Assembly (NCBI GenBank): GCA_017626325.1
Contig: JAGAIZ010000003.1
Span: 124,001 to 188,000, forward strand
Length of the DNA: 64,000 bases
Direction of reading: 5' to 3'
DNA from: Lachnospiraceae bacterium
GTDB lineage: Bacteria; Bacillota; Clostridia; Lachnospirales; Lachnospiraceae
The translations under genes were made by a program, and so were the position numbers. This document shows, one piece after another, positions 18,490-27,592 of this stretch; within the stretch, counting starts at the first letter, position 1, and each line of letters starts with the position of its first letter. Below the pieces are notes generated by a model. That model was not told the origin of the DNA and searched no databases. It saw only the letters and a list, made by a program, of their open reading frames with translations.

Positions 18490-18747
18490 ATGTTTTACAG
18501 AGTGCAAAGCGTAGAGCCAAAAGACAATTTTATTTTATCTGTGTTATTTACGGACGGAGTAAAAACAGAATATGATATAAAACCATTATTTGCAAAATGG
18601 GATGTATTCAACAATCTGAGAACGATCAAGGGACTTTTTCAGCAGGTCAAGGTTGATGCCGGAGGTTTTGGGATTAGTTGGAATGACGAAATAGATCTTG
18701 CAAGTGAAGAATTACGGATAAATGGAAGAGAAGAAACGAAATTCTAG
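18490..18747 (+). CDS. DUF2442 protein
   Basis: An 85-residue protein starting at ATG 18490 with GGGAGGTG just ahead; the longer open frame from 18415 overlaps the broken DUF4160 gene and is not needed. The sequence VKTEYDIKPLFAKWDVFNNLRTIKGLFQQVKVDAGGFGISWNDEIDLASEEL matches DUF2442, with its typical F-x-[DN]-G-x-x-x-x-x-[DE] start and I-x-W-[ND]-[DE]-x-I-D-L core. These proteins usually accompany DUF4160, often regarded as a candidate toxin-antitoxin pair. Here the DUF4160 partner is frameshifted, so only this half is likely to be made. Confidence 0.85.
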   Translation: MFYRVQSVEPKDNFILSVLFTDGVKTEYDIKPLFAKWDVFNNLRTIKGLFQQVKVDAGGFGISWNDEIDLASEELRINGREETKF

Positions 18748-18765
18748 AGAAAAATTTGCAATTAG

Positions 18766-18806
18766 CAACAAAAAAACCAAGAAACAGCGTGCTTTCTGGG
18801 GTTGCA
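18766..18806 (-). terminator. terminator-like hairpin with a T run on the minus strand
   Basis: The arms CCaAGAAA and TTTCTGG surround an eight-base loop, nested inside GCAAC...GTTGC. On the minus strand the hairpin is followed by TTTTTTTT. No minus-strand gene ends here, so its use is unclear. It may simply be the end structure of the DUF2442 transcript. Confidence 0.4.
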
Positions 18807-18860
18807 CACAATAATTTGTTAAGATTTTCTTAAAAACACAACATATGGTACCAAATCCAC

Positions 18861-18889
18861 TTGTATTGCACAATCGAAAATGCTATAAT
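18861..18889 (+). promoter_or_regulatory. sigma-A promoter of the BspA-like surface protein
   Basis: TTGTAT (18861-18866), a 17-base spacer, then TATAAT (18884-18889) with the extended TGC just before it. It lies about 110 bases upstream of the start at 18997, leaving a long 5' leader. Confidence 0.75.
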
Positions 18890-18908
18890 CAAGTCACTAT
18901 TATTGGAT

Positions 18909-18945
18909 TTATGTAAATCAAATTCAATTATGTAAATCAATTCAG
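18909..18945 (+). repeat. tandem direct repeat in the 5' leader
   Basis: TTATGTAAATCAAATTCAA (18909-18927) is followed directly by TTATGTAAATCAATTCAG (18928-18945). It lies between the promoter at 18861-18889 and the start at 18997, so it would be in the untranslated leader or just at the transcription start. Confidence 0.7.
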
Positions 18946-18996
18946 AAGTACACTTGGTGATAAAGTAGCAAAGAACAGGAAAAGGTGGAGAGAATT

Positions 18997-21900
18997 ATGA
19001 AGAAGAGAAGGGTACTTGCGTTATTGCTGGCGTTGAGTCTTGCGGTCAGCATGAATGGTCTGACTGTTCTGGCGGCAGGGACGGACGGCGCAGAGACGGC
19101 GGCAATAGCGCAGGAAGAGCAGACGGCGGAGAGCGCGCAGGAGGATGCGGAAGGCGAGACGCAGGAGTCTTTGGGTGAGACGGAAGATACTACCGACACC
19201 GGAGAGGCGGACTCAGGGGATCAGGAACAGGAAGATACTAAGCCGGATTCCGGGGACGATTCTCAGGCGGACGCAGATCAGGACGATACGGAGGGAACGG
19301 AAGAAAAGCCGGGAGAAGATTCGGAAAACGGCGATGATACCGTTGAGGATGGCAAGACGGAAGAGACAGACGGTGAGATAGATCCGGATGCCGAAGAATT
19401 GCCGTCAGAAGAAATAGACGGGACGGACGAGGCAGAAGAGACAGACGAAGAGAACGCGGAACAGAAGACAGAAGAAGCGGAAACAGAGAAGCTGCCTGCG
19501 GTCGTTCGTATGGTAACCTTTACGGATGATACCGGTATGCGCATTACTTATGACGCAAATGAGGCGGCATCTTATCAGTATGAAGTGTCCACAGACGGTG
19601 TGCTGACCGGGGTGAAGAATGCAGAGGGAAATGCTGTCAGCTTCAGCGGCGAGGTGGTTTTGAGCCAGCCGGAGAGCGGCAGTTATACCGGAATTGCGGC
19701 GTCGGTCTTTGGCGGTAATACAGATATCACTTATGTGAAAATCCCAAGCGGCGTAACCAGTATCGGAGACGGTGTTTTCAAGGGATGTACGAAGCTGAAA
19801 GGCGTATATATCCCGGGGACAGTGACGTCGATTGGCGAGAGCGCGTTTGAAGGATGTTCTTCTCTGACGCAGCTTGCGATCCCCAAGAATATACAGTCGA
19901 TCGGCAAGAATGCGTTCTATGGAGATGCCAGACTGTTCATGGTACATATGAAGGATGCGGATTATGCCAGACTTGAGACGATTGGCGAGAGCGCGTTTTA
20001 CGGCTGCCGGGCTTTGGAGAAATTCTGCTCTGACGGGGCCTTTGTCCTGCCGGAAAGTCTGGTGTCTATCGGCAGCAGCGCATTTTATGGATGTAATTCT
20101 ATTCCCGGTGTGCTGATGCAGGATAATGTGACAGAGATAGGAAGCGAAGCGTTTAAGAACTGCAGCGGCGTGACGAAGGTATATATTTCCAGCCTGACAG
20201 GCACGTTGCCGGAGGGCGTTTTCGAGAATTGTACCAGCATCAGTTCCGTTGAGATCGGGAATATGAAGAATGTGAACCTGACGATTGAGGCGGGCGCTTT
20301 TAAGGGATGCTATAATCTGGGCAGCATAGATCTGCCGGAACGAGTGGTTGCCGTGAAGAACGGGGCTTTTGAAAGCTGCAGCAACCTTATGAGAATCTAT
20401 ATCGGCAAACAGTGGGCTGAGATAGAAGACGGCGCGTTTCCGGAGAATGATGGCTTGTGTCTTGTGGGAACGGCGGCAAGCTGCGCGGCGTATGATTATG
20501 TATATAAATATAACCATTATCCGACGCTTCGTTTTGTCAATATCAATGACGCCGAAGCGGAAGAACTCTATACCTATTCGGAAAGGCTTACCGGCGACGG
20601 CATTAGCGAGATCAAGATGACCGTTTCTGAGAGCCTGGCGGGCAAAGATATCAACGAGACAACCCCCAAAGGCGTCAAGGCAAGAACCAAGCTGTATATT
20701 GTATTTAACGGTTCCCCCTTGAAGGAGGGGATCGTAGAACTGGTGGAAGGCAGCCTCAAATGCAACGGCACTGTGATCGAGAAAGCAAAGGACGGTACCT
20801 ACAGCTTCTCAATGCCGGACGGCGGCGCGGTGATCACGGCTGAGTTCGCCGCTAAGAGCAGCGATCAGGCGATCAATGGTCTGGCTGACAATGTCACGAC
20901 AGAGCTGTCTAACGGCAGGGAATTGAAGATCGGACAGAAGACCCGATTATTCCTGGTCAGCGACCATGATAAGGACGATAATCTGATTCCTGCTTCCAAG
21001 ATTAAGTATTGGGTGGAGGAGGATGATAAGACATATGCGTCTGTTGCTTCCGACGGTACGATACGGGCGCTGGCGGAAGGCTCCGCTGTTGTGTACGCCA
21101 GTGTGACGGGCGGAGACGGCAAAGAGATTCTGAAATCCGTAACGATTACGATAACAGAAGAGTCTGTTCAGTATATCAGGATCAGGGCATCCGGGTATTC
21201 TACGAATGTTACGGTTGATGAAGAGGAGAGCGTAGCCTATATTGACAGTACTCTTGTGAACCAGAATTATACGTTCAAGCTGAAAGCAACGGCTTACGAT
21301 GCATATGACGACGATATGGCTACGGCGTTTACCTGGAGCACGAGCGACAAGAAGGTGGCGTCGCTTGCCAGGACGTCTACGACCTCCGCGTCCTCGGAAA
21401 ATACGGTTACGATACCGAAAGGAACGGACGGAGAAGCTACGATTACGGTAACCGCCACCAACAAAGATAAGACGAAGGTGACGCAGAAGTTCCTGATCAG
21501 CGTCAGAGACAGTAAGCCGAGGCTGGCAACTTCTACGATCACGGTTAATCCGTATAAGACGGAGGGCGGCGTGCTGGAGGTTATCGGCGCATATGACAAG
21601 GCTGTCACAAGCGTAGAACTGTATGAAGAGAAGAACGCTATCGCGTCAAGCGATTTTACATTGACGAAGGATACGGAAGGCAGCACAGATACCATATCAA
21701 GGTATTATGTGAAGGCACGTTCCGGGTTGAAGGATAAGACCTATACGGTCAGGGTGAGGATCAATAAGTCTAACAATAATATGCAGACTTTGAAGATCAC
21801 AGTGAAATCCTCCATGCCGAATCCGAAGGTCGCTTTCCAGAAGAAGCAGCCCAAGATCAATCTGTTCATGGCAAATGACCAGACGGAGATCAAGATGCTG

Positions 21901-23898
21901 ATATCCAATCTGGGCAGTGAAAAGGTTTCAGCTTGCAGTCTGGAGCCGCTGACGTCTGCTGGCGCATCTACTTATGCGGACGACAGGAAGTTCGTAGATA
22001 ATTTTGCGGCCGAGCTGGGCGAAGACGGCAATACGGTCGTGATCAGGCAGATCAGCGACAGTATGGAGTATACTTCCAAGAATAAGCCTGCCGTGACGGG
22101 ATATCTCGTATTGAAATTCGAAGGCTATGACAGCAGGAAGGTTGAGAAGAAATTCAAGATTACGATTCCGACACAGACTGTGAAGCCGACTTATGTTCTG
22201 GACAGGACATCCGATACCTATAATGAAGACTGTGAGTCTCAGACGGTGACACTTAAGCTTCTGGATAAGAAGACGAAGAAGCAGGAAATCCTTGCAGCGG
22301 AAGAATTTGACGAGGTAGCGGTACTGTCCAGCAGCGTATCCTGTGTCAGCGACTGCAGGATCAATGATGACGGAGAACTGGAATTTATCATAGACGGCAG
22401 CAGCATCAAGAAGGGCAATGTGAACATCCGGCTGCATAAGCGGGAATGGGCTGACGACCAGAGTCTTACCTTTAAATATACGATCAAGACGACGACGGCG
22501 AGCCCTAAGATCACGGTAAAGGCATCGACTGTTACACTGAACAATAATTATGCGGATACACCGGCGGCGTTTGCTTTTGTATCCAATCAGAAGGATACGG
22601 TTTTACACGATACACAGGAATTTATCCCCAATTCCAATGCGAAAAATGCGGCGGAGTATGAGAAGATTCACATTGATTGTGATGCGCAGGGCGGAACGGT
22701 ACGGATTGATGAAGATATAAAACCCGGCAGCTACAAATTCACGTGTGCGGTGCAGGATCAGAACGAGAACACGCTCAAAAACGGCAAAGTTACGCTGACG
22801 GTTAAGGTCGTCAATACCAAGCCGACTGTTACGATGAAGGGAAGCATGGCGTTAAACATCAAGGCAAAGGCTCAGGAGACGGCGGAACTTGCGATTACGC
22901 CCAAGAACCTGCCGGAGGATTATGTGCTTGATGTGGACAGCACGCTTGCGTCGATCGTGTGCACGACCAAAAATCAGGCGGCTGTCAAAGATAAGCTTGT
23001 CTGGAATATAGAAAGCCCGGAGGAGGAAGACGGACCGGATAAGCTGACGGTATCCTTACAGTCTTCCACACCGTCTGCGGCGAATTACAAGTTCAGTATT
23101 ACGCCCTGCTATAAGAGTGCGGACGGAAACAACACCGTACAGGCAAAGACGGCAAGCTTTAACGTAAAGGTATATACGAATACGATTTCGGTTAATCTTT
23201 CTTCCAAGGGCAGGCTGAACCTTCTGGATCGTCTGACCGGAGAAGACAAAGAGTATACGACGACTAACAGTATCACTTATACGCCGGCGTTGAAGAACGT
23301 GAAGGATACGGTAGTGGAAGCGAGAATCTTTGATGCGGACGCCGGACAGCCTAAGTATGACAGCGAAGAGAGCAAGCGTTTTACAGTGGAGGTCCTGGAT
23401 GGCAAATTATATGTTGTTCCCAGGACAGGCGCTGTTCTCACCAATAATAAGTCATATGAAGTGAAGATCTGGGTGAAGCTGGAGAATTATTCCTTCGGCG
23501 GCAGCAACGGCGGCGGTACATGGGTCAACGACGGAAAGATTCTGAAGATCAAGACGGGTCAGACGCTTCCAAAGGTTACGACAAATGTATCTGCCTTGAA
23601 TCTGTATCTGTCCAATAAGAATTATACGGCAACCTTCATTGTGTCGCCGAAGGAGGGCTCCGTAGGCACTGTTTCAGGTATCAGCTTCGACGAGAAGGAT
23701 GAAAAGGCGTTGGATTCCTTCACGATGGTGAAGGAGATACAGAAGGACGGTTCCCTGAAAGTAACCATGAAACTCAAAAATACGGTATCTTATAGCTGCA
23801 ACACAACGAATAAGATCAAGATGTATATAGAGTTCGAGGGACAGGGCGACAATACGCCGGGTACGGCAATTACCATGAATGTTAAGATCAATAAGTAA
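18997..23898 (+). CDS. giant secreted leucine-rich (BspA-like) surface protein
   Basis: A 1633-residue protein starting at ATG 18997 (GGTGGAG ahead). A clear signal peptide (KKRRVLALLLALSLAVSMNGLTVLAA) is followed by about 130 residues of acidic Asp/Glu/Thr/Gly linker. Then come LRR_5/BspA repeats from about residue 225 to 500 (IPSGVTSIGDGVFKGC, IPGTVTSIGESAFEGC, IPKNIQSIGKNAFYG and others). The remaining 1100 residues are Ig-like beta modules, including a BIG2-like domain near residue 650-715. No LPXTG or obvious membrane anchor is seen at the end. BspA-like proteins bind host or microbial ligands. It has its own promoter and is flanked, with the glucosaminidase protein, by CotH genes. Confidence 0.85.
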   Translation: MKKRRVLALLLALSLAVSMNGLTVLAAGTDGAETAAIAQEEQTAESAQEDAEGETQESLGETEDTTDTGEADSGDQEQEDTKPDSGDDSQADADQDDTEGTEEKPGEDSENGDDTVEDGKTEETDGEIDPDAEELPSEEIDGTDEAEETDEENAEQKTEEAETEKLPAVVRMVTFTDDTGMRITYDANEAASYQYEVSTDGVLTGVKNAEGNAVSFSGEVVLSQPESGSYTGIAASVFGGNTDITYVKIPSGVTSIGDGVFKGCTKLKGVYIPGTVTSIGESAFEGCSSLTQLAIPKNIQSIGKNAFYGDARLFMVHMKDADYARLETIGESAFYGCRALEKFCSDGAFVLPESLVSIGSSAFYGCNSIPGVLMQDNVTEIGSEAFKNCSGVTKVYISSLTGTLPEGVFENCTSISSVEIGNMKNVNLTIEAGAFKGCYNLGSIDLPERVVAVKNGAFESCSNLMRIYIGKQWAEIEDGAFPENDGLCLVGTAASCAAYDYVYKYNHYPTLRFVNINDAEAEELYTYSERLTGDGISEIKMTVSESLAGKDINETTPKGVKARTKLYIVFNGSPLKEGIVELVEGSLKCNGTVIEKAKDGTYSFSMPDGGAVITAEFAAKSSDQAINGLADNVTTELSNGRELKIGQKTRLFLVSDHDKDDNLIPASKIKYWVEEDDKTYASVASDGTIRALAEGSAVVYASVTGGDGKEILKSVTITITEESVQYIRIRASGYSTNVTVDEEESVAYIDSTLVNQNYTFKLKATAYDAYDDDMATAFTWSTSDKKVASLARTSTTSASSENTVTIPKGTDGEATITVTATNKDKTKVTQKFLISVRDSKPRLATSTITVNPYKTEGGVLEVIGAYDKAVTSVELYEEKNAIASSDFTLTKDTEGSTDTISRYYVKARSGLKDKTYTVRVRINKSNNNMQTLKITVKSSMPNPKVAFQKKQPKINLFMANDQTEIKMLISNLGSEKVSACSLEPLTSAGASTYADDRKFVDNFAAELGEDGNTVVIRQISDSMEYTSKNKPAVTGYLVLKFEGYDSRKVEKKFKITIPTQTVKPTYVLDRTSDTYNEDCESQTVTLKLLDKKTKKQEILAAEEFDEVAVLSSSVSCVSDCRINDDGELEFIIDGSSIKKGNVNIRLHKREWADDQSLTFKYTIKTTTASPKITVKASTVTLNNNYADTPAAFAFVSNQKDTVLHDTQEFIPNSNAKNAAEYEKIHIDCDAQGGTVRIDEDIKPGSYKFTCAVQDQNENTLKNGKVTLTVKVVNTKPTVTMKGSMALNIKAKAQETAELAITPKNLPEDYVLDVDSTLASIVCTTKNQAAVKDKLVWNIESPEEEDGPDKLTVSLQSSTPSAANYKFSITPCYKSADGNNTVQAKTASFNVKVYTNTISVNLSSKGRLNLLDRLTGEDKEYTTTNSITYTPALKNVKDTVVEARIFDADAGQPKYDSEESKRFTVEVLDGKLYVVPRTGAVLTNNKSYEVKIWVKLENYSFGGSNGGGTWVNDGKILKIKTGQTLPKVTTNVSALNLYLSNKNYTATFIVSPKEGSVGTVSGISFDEKDEKALDSFTMVKEIQKDGSLKVTMKLKNTVSYSCNTTNKIKMYIEFEGQGDNTPGTAITMNVKINK

Positions 23899-23910
23899 GC
23901 AACATAAGAT

Positions 23911-23946
23911 ACAGCGGTCGGATATTCCGGCCGCTGTTGCATTTTG
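23911..23946 (+). terminator. rho-independent terminator after the BspA-like protein
   Basis: A 12-base stem ACAGCGGTCGGA / TCCGGCCGCTGT with one wobble and a three-base loop, followed by TGCATTTTG. It is placed 12 bases after the stop codon. Confidence 0.8.
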
Positions 23947-24005
23947 CGTAAGGATTCGGTATGATGGAACATATGAATTGGCATAAAGGAGAAGAGGACT
24001 GATAA

Positions 24006-25376
24006 ATGAAGGATTTCATGCACAAAGGACTGGAGGATATGAAGGAGCATAAGAGATTTTACCTGTTTATCATCATGACAGCGGCGCTGATGCTTCTGAG
24101 CATTATCTGGGTCTATCATACGAAGGTGCTGAATGCTCCGAAGGTGTACTCTGACGGGTTTGGCTATTATGTATATCTTCCGGCGCTTATCTATGGGGAT
24201 TTTGGCTTCGGCTTCGTGGAGGGCTGGGAGCATCCTCTGAGTCTGATCGAAGCGTCCGGCGGGCTGATCAATAAGTATCCGGTGGGAGTGGCGGTCATGG
24301 AGAGTCCCTTTTTCTTTGCGGCGCATGCGGTCTCTCTGGTCAGGGATGCGATCACAGGGAGCGTGACGGCTACAGGTTATACGAATCTGTATCAATATAT
24401 GGTATTATTCGGCGGCGTCTGCTACTGGGCGGCGGGCACGGTGCTCTTATATAAGCTGCTGGTGAGATATCTGGGTTTTTCTGAGAGAGTTTCTTTGGCG
24501 GCTTGTGCGATTATCACGTATGGAACGAATCTGTTTCATTATGCCTCCTATGACGCCTGTTTCTCTCATGTATATTCTTATTTCCTGTTTAATCTGTTTC
24601 TCTTCTATCTGTGCTGGTATGAGGAACGTGAGAAGGAGGGCAGGAACAAAACGGTCCATACCTGTATCTTCGGCCTGCTGGCGGGGCTTATCTTCATGTG
24701 CCGCAATACGAATATCCTGTTTGTGCTGACCTACGTACTGTATGGGGTCAGAGATCCGGACAGTCTGAAGAAGAGAGCCGTCACGGTTCTTAAGCCGGGG
24801 AGAGCGGTTCCGATTGTCATGACAGGGTTTGTGACGATTCTGCCGCAGTTATTGTATTGGCATGCGGCGACAGGGCATTGGTTTGTGTATTCTTACGGTT
24901 CTAAGGAATCCTTCTATTGGCTGGCGCCGGAGCTTGGCAATTTCCTGTTCAGCGTCCGCAAAGGGTTGTTTTTCTGGAGTCCGATTCTGTTGCTGGCGGT
25001 TGCGGGAATCTTTGCGGCGTACCGGAAACGGCAGAAGCTGTATACCGGGCTGGTGGTTTTCCTGGTGCTGATCGTCTATATCTCCAGCGCATGGTGGTCA
25101 TGGTACTACGGCGGTTCCTATGGACAGAGAGTAGCGGTGGATTTCATGTGCCTGTTTACGATTTTTACAGCGTATGTACTGCAGACGCTGGAAGGGTGGA
25201 AGCAGCAGGGAGCAAGAAGCGCCGGGCAGAAGATTATCAGCGGTCTGACGTATGGGTACTGCGGCGTATGCATCGCGTGGAACCTGCTCTGCATGACCGC
25301 GTACTGGTACCGCGTCCTGCCTTCGGACGGGGCGGACTGGAATACGGTCAGGAATATTGTGGGAATGATATTGTAA
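24006..25376 (+). CDS. GT-C-type membrane glycosyltransferase-like protein
   Basis: A 456-residue protein with about 10-11 hydrophobic helices. A first extracytoplasmic loop contains Y-S-D-G-F-G-Y-Y-V-Y-L-P, the sort of Asp-rich first loop that holds the catalytic acid in GT-C/PMT-like enzymes using polyprenyl-phosphate sugars. The end of the protein has further helices rather than a soluble domain. It is followed after 10 bases by CotH 3, so the two are cotranscribed. That would fit transfer of a sugar to, or export near, a CotH-modified surface product. The ATG at 24006 follows AAGGAGAAGAGG. Exact family not certain. Confidence 0.6.
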   Translation: MKDFMHKGLEDMKEHKRFYLFIIMTAALMLLSIIWVYHTKVLNAPKVYSDGFGYYVYLPALIYGDFGFGFVEGWEHPLSLIEASGGLINKYPVGVAVMESPFFFAAHAVSLVRDAITGSVTATGYTNLYQYMVLFGGVCYWAAGTVLLYKLLVRYLGFSERVSLAACAIITYGTNLFHYASYDACFSHVYSYFLFNLFLFYLCWYEEREKEGRNKTVHTCIFGLLAGLIFMCRNTNILFVLTYVLYGVRDPDSLKKRAVTVLKPGRAVPIVMTGFVTILPQLLYWHAATGHWFVYSYGSKESFYWLAPELGNFLFSVRKGLFFWSPILLLAVAGIFAAYRKRQKLYTGLVVFLVLIVYISSAWWSWYYGGSYGQRVAVDFMCLFTIFTAYVLQTLEGWKQQGARSAGQKIISGLTYGYCGVCIAWNLLCMTAYWYRVLPSDGADWNTVRNIVGMIL

Positions 25377-25386
25377 GGGTGTAAGC

Positions 25387-27579
25387 ATGAGTAAAGAACG
25401 GATCAAAAGGATTGTCAGCATAGCGGTACCCGTCTTGTTTATGGGCGTGGTGGTTTTCTGCGTCTGTTATTACCATAATGTATACAGACAGCCGGAGGAA
25501 GCGGCACAGGATAATCATGTTACAATAGAAGACCGGGAGCCGCAGGAAGAAGCGCAGCAGCAGGACACCTCGGAAGAGACAGAAGCAAATCAATATGATG
25601 ATGAGGGATATCTGGATATCCGGGCTGGTCTGACCGGTATGGGCGACGCGGAAAGCGTCAAATTATATGTGCAGAACGATACGTGTTATTTCTTCCTGCC
25701 GGCTTATGCGGACGCTGGACAGATTGTGTGGCAGTTTGATGAAGAACGATATGAAGTTCTGCTCGACGGACAGGCCGTCAGAGACGGCGACCGTCTGGAA
25801 ATGACGGGCATAAGCAATACCGTGTATGAAGCCAGGACGGATGGGACGGCGGCCGAAACAGACGAGACGAAGACCGAAACAGGCGGGACGAAGACCGAAA
25901 CAGACGAGACGAAGACTGAAACAGACGGCGCGGCAGTCGGGACGGCAGACGAAGAGCAGGAGCGGACGCTTCAGATCAGACGGCAGACGGACGCGGACAC
26001 GGTGGAATACAAGCTGCGGGTCATGAAGTCAGAGTCTTTGCCTGCAATATTTATTGATACGGACAGTCAGGCAATGACTTATCTGGAACAGGACAAAGAG
26101 CATGAAGAAACAGGAAGCTTTGTCTGTATTTCCGCTGCGGGGGAGAAGGATTCAGGAGGCGTGCTTGACAAGATATCCGGCAGAGGCTATTCCAGCTTCA
26201 GCGCAGCCAAAAAGTCTTATACCATTACACTTGAAGAAGCGCAGCCGGTGCTGGGCATGAGCAGCGCCTGCAAATGGGTGCTGCAGGCAAACGCTCTTGA
26301 CCTGACCCGGATGCGCAACAAGACGGTCTATGATATGGCGAAGGATATGGGGGTTCCTTATGCGGTGGATTCGGCATATGTGGATCTGTATTTTAACGGA
26401 GAATATGCCGGTAATTATCTGGTGTGCGAGAAAATAGAAGCTTCGCCCAACCGCATGGATATCGGAGAGGATTATCTGTTAGAAGGAATCTTCGCCAGCA
26501 GATCGGAAGAAGAAATCGACTGCTTCCGGAGTGAGGCGGGCTGGTATGAGGTTAAGAATCCCGAAGAAGTCACGGAGGAAGATCTGGAATTTCTGGCGGA
26601 CTATATGGACAGAATTGTGGAACTGATCGAAGGCTGCGATACGGAGGAAGCGTATAAGAACCTGCAGCAATATATAGATATTGAATCCTTCGCGCAGATG
26701 TATTTATTGGATGAATTGACCAATGAGCCGGATCTGAACAGAGCCAGTACCTTCTATTTTATCAGACAGGAAGGAGACGACAGGAAGCTTTATGCCGGAC
26801 CGGTGTGGGATTATGACAGATCGCTGGGGAATGTTGAAGGCGCGAAATACGATAACCTGACCTGTCTGTCGCCGGGGCTGGGAGAGAAGCTTTTTGCGTG
26901 CAAATATTTCAGGATGTATGTCACGGAGCGCTTCGCCGGACAGTATGAGCAGATAATCAGACAATATCTGGAGAACAGGATACCGGATTACAGCGAATAT
27001 ATCCGCGCGTCGATCGCGATGGACGGGATTCGCTGGGGTTCTCAGGAGAATAACAGTTATGTCAATACGAATCCGGTCTATTCTACTTTCGACGATGCGG
27101 TCAGATACATGACTTATTATCTGAATGCCAGATATGAACTGATTCGAGGCTATCTGTATGAACCGGACAGGTATCATCAGATCGAGTTTGTTAATACTGG
27201 TTCCAAAGTGGAGTACGACAGCCGCAGATACTGGATTGTGGATGGAGAGACTGTGCCGGAGGAGGTGACGGCATATCTGGAAGAGATTTTCCAGTGCAAC
27301 GGATGGACCTTTGCGGACGGCAGGCGCTGTCAGGTGAACAGGCCGGTATTCGGCGATATGAAGGTGTATTCCTACGTGGATCAGAGTAAGCTCGAAGAAA
27401 CGCAGACGCAGACGGAAGCACAGGAAGAGCAGGAACAGGTAAACGCAGGATATAGTAAGAGGTTCGTATTTTTCTGTATGATGGCGTCAGCGGGCGCTGC
27501 CGGCGTGTGCGGTATTGCGCTGGGATGGCTTGCGCACAGGATGAGATCAAAGAAGAAAGACAAAAGCCGGAAGGAGTAG
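25387..27579 (+). CDS. cotH: CotH-family protein with C-terminal membrane helix (CotH 3)
   Basis: A 730-residue protein anchored at both ends: a helix at about residues 12-30 and another near 690-712, followed by a Lys/Arg-rich tail (MRSKKKDKSRKE), so the kinase-like domain should lie outside the cell. Before it are an acidic Gln/Glu linker and a TETDETK-type repeat. The domain carries SGRGYSSF (Asn of GRGN replaced by Tyr), KKSY, VDLYFNGEYAGNYLVCEKIE and GPVWDYDRSLG. The post-domain module (FVNTGSKVEYDSRRYWIVDGETVPEEV) resembles that of CotH 2. It is downstream of the GT-C gene. Activity is inferred; the replaced Asn is a caution. Confidence 0.87.
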   Translation: MSKERIKRIVSIAVPVLFMGVVVFCVCYYHNVYRQPEEAAQDNHVTIEDREPQEEAQQQDTSEETEANQYDDEGYLDIRAGLTGMGDAESVKLYVQNDTCYFFLPAYADAGQIVWQFDEERYEVLLDGQAVRDGDRLEMTGISNTVYEARTDGTAAETDETKTETGGTKTETDETKTETDGAAVGTADEEQERTLQIRRQTDADTVEYKLRVMKSESLPAIFIDTDSQAMTYLEQDKEHEETGSFVCISAAGEKDSGGVLDKISGRGYSSFSAAKKSYTITLEEAQPVLGMSSACKWVLQANALDLTRMRNKTVYDMAKDMGVPYAVDSAYVDLYFNGEYAGNYLVCEKIEASPNRMDIGEDYLLEGIFASRSEEEIDCFRSEAGWYEVKNPEEVTEEDLEFLADYMDRIVELIEGCDTEEAYKNLQQYIDIESFAQMYLLDELTNEPDLNRASTFYFIRQEGDDRKLYAGPVWDYDRSLGNVEGAKYDNLTCLSPGLGEKLFACKYFRMYVTERFAGQYEQIIRQYLENRIPDYSEYIRASIAMDGIRWGSQENNSYVNTNPVYSTFDDAVRYMTYYLNARYELIRGYLYEPDRYHQIEFVNTGSKVEYDSRRYWIVDGETVPEEVTAYLEEIFQCNGWTFADGRRCQVNRPVFGDMKVYSYVDQSKLEETQTQTEAQEEQEQVNAGYSKRFVFFCMMASAGAAGVCGIALGWLAHRMRSKKKDKSRKE
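25854..25933 (+). repeat. 21-base in-frame tandem repeats inside CotH 3
   Basis: Almost four copies of a 21-base unit (CGAAACAGACGAGACGAAGAC and variants) encode TETDETK, TETGGTK, TETDETK and TETDGAA. The period is a multiple of three, so slippage would change the linker length without shifting the frame. Confidence 0.85.
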
Positions 27580-27592
27580 ATTTCCGGCTTTT
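27562..27592. terminator. bidirectional terminator between CotH 3 and the XRE regulator
   Basis: AAAAGCCGGAA and TTTCCGGCTTTT pair around an eight-base loop, with T-rich ends on both strands. It overlaps the stop regions of both convergent genes. Confidence 0.85.

Noticed and set aside
19405-20517. 370-codon open frame on the minus strand
   Set aside because: It is antisense to the leucine-rich repeats of the BspA-like protein, and the repeated composition explains the lack of stops.
25854-25933. possible CRISPR-like repeats
   Set aside because: The units are contiguous, in frame and have no spacers; they encode a protein linker.
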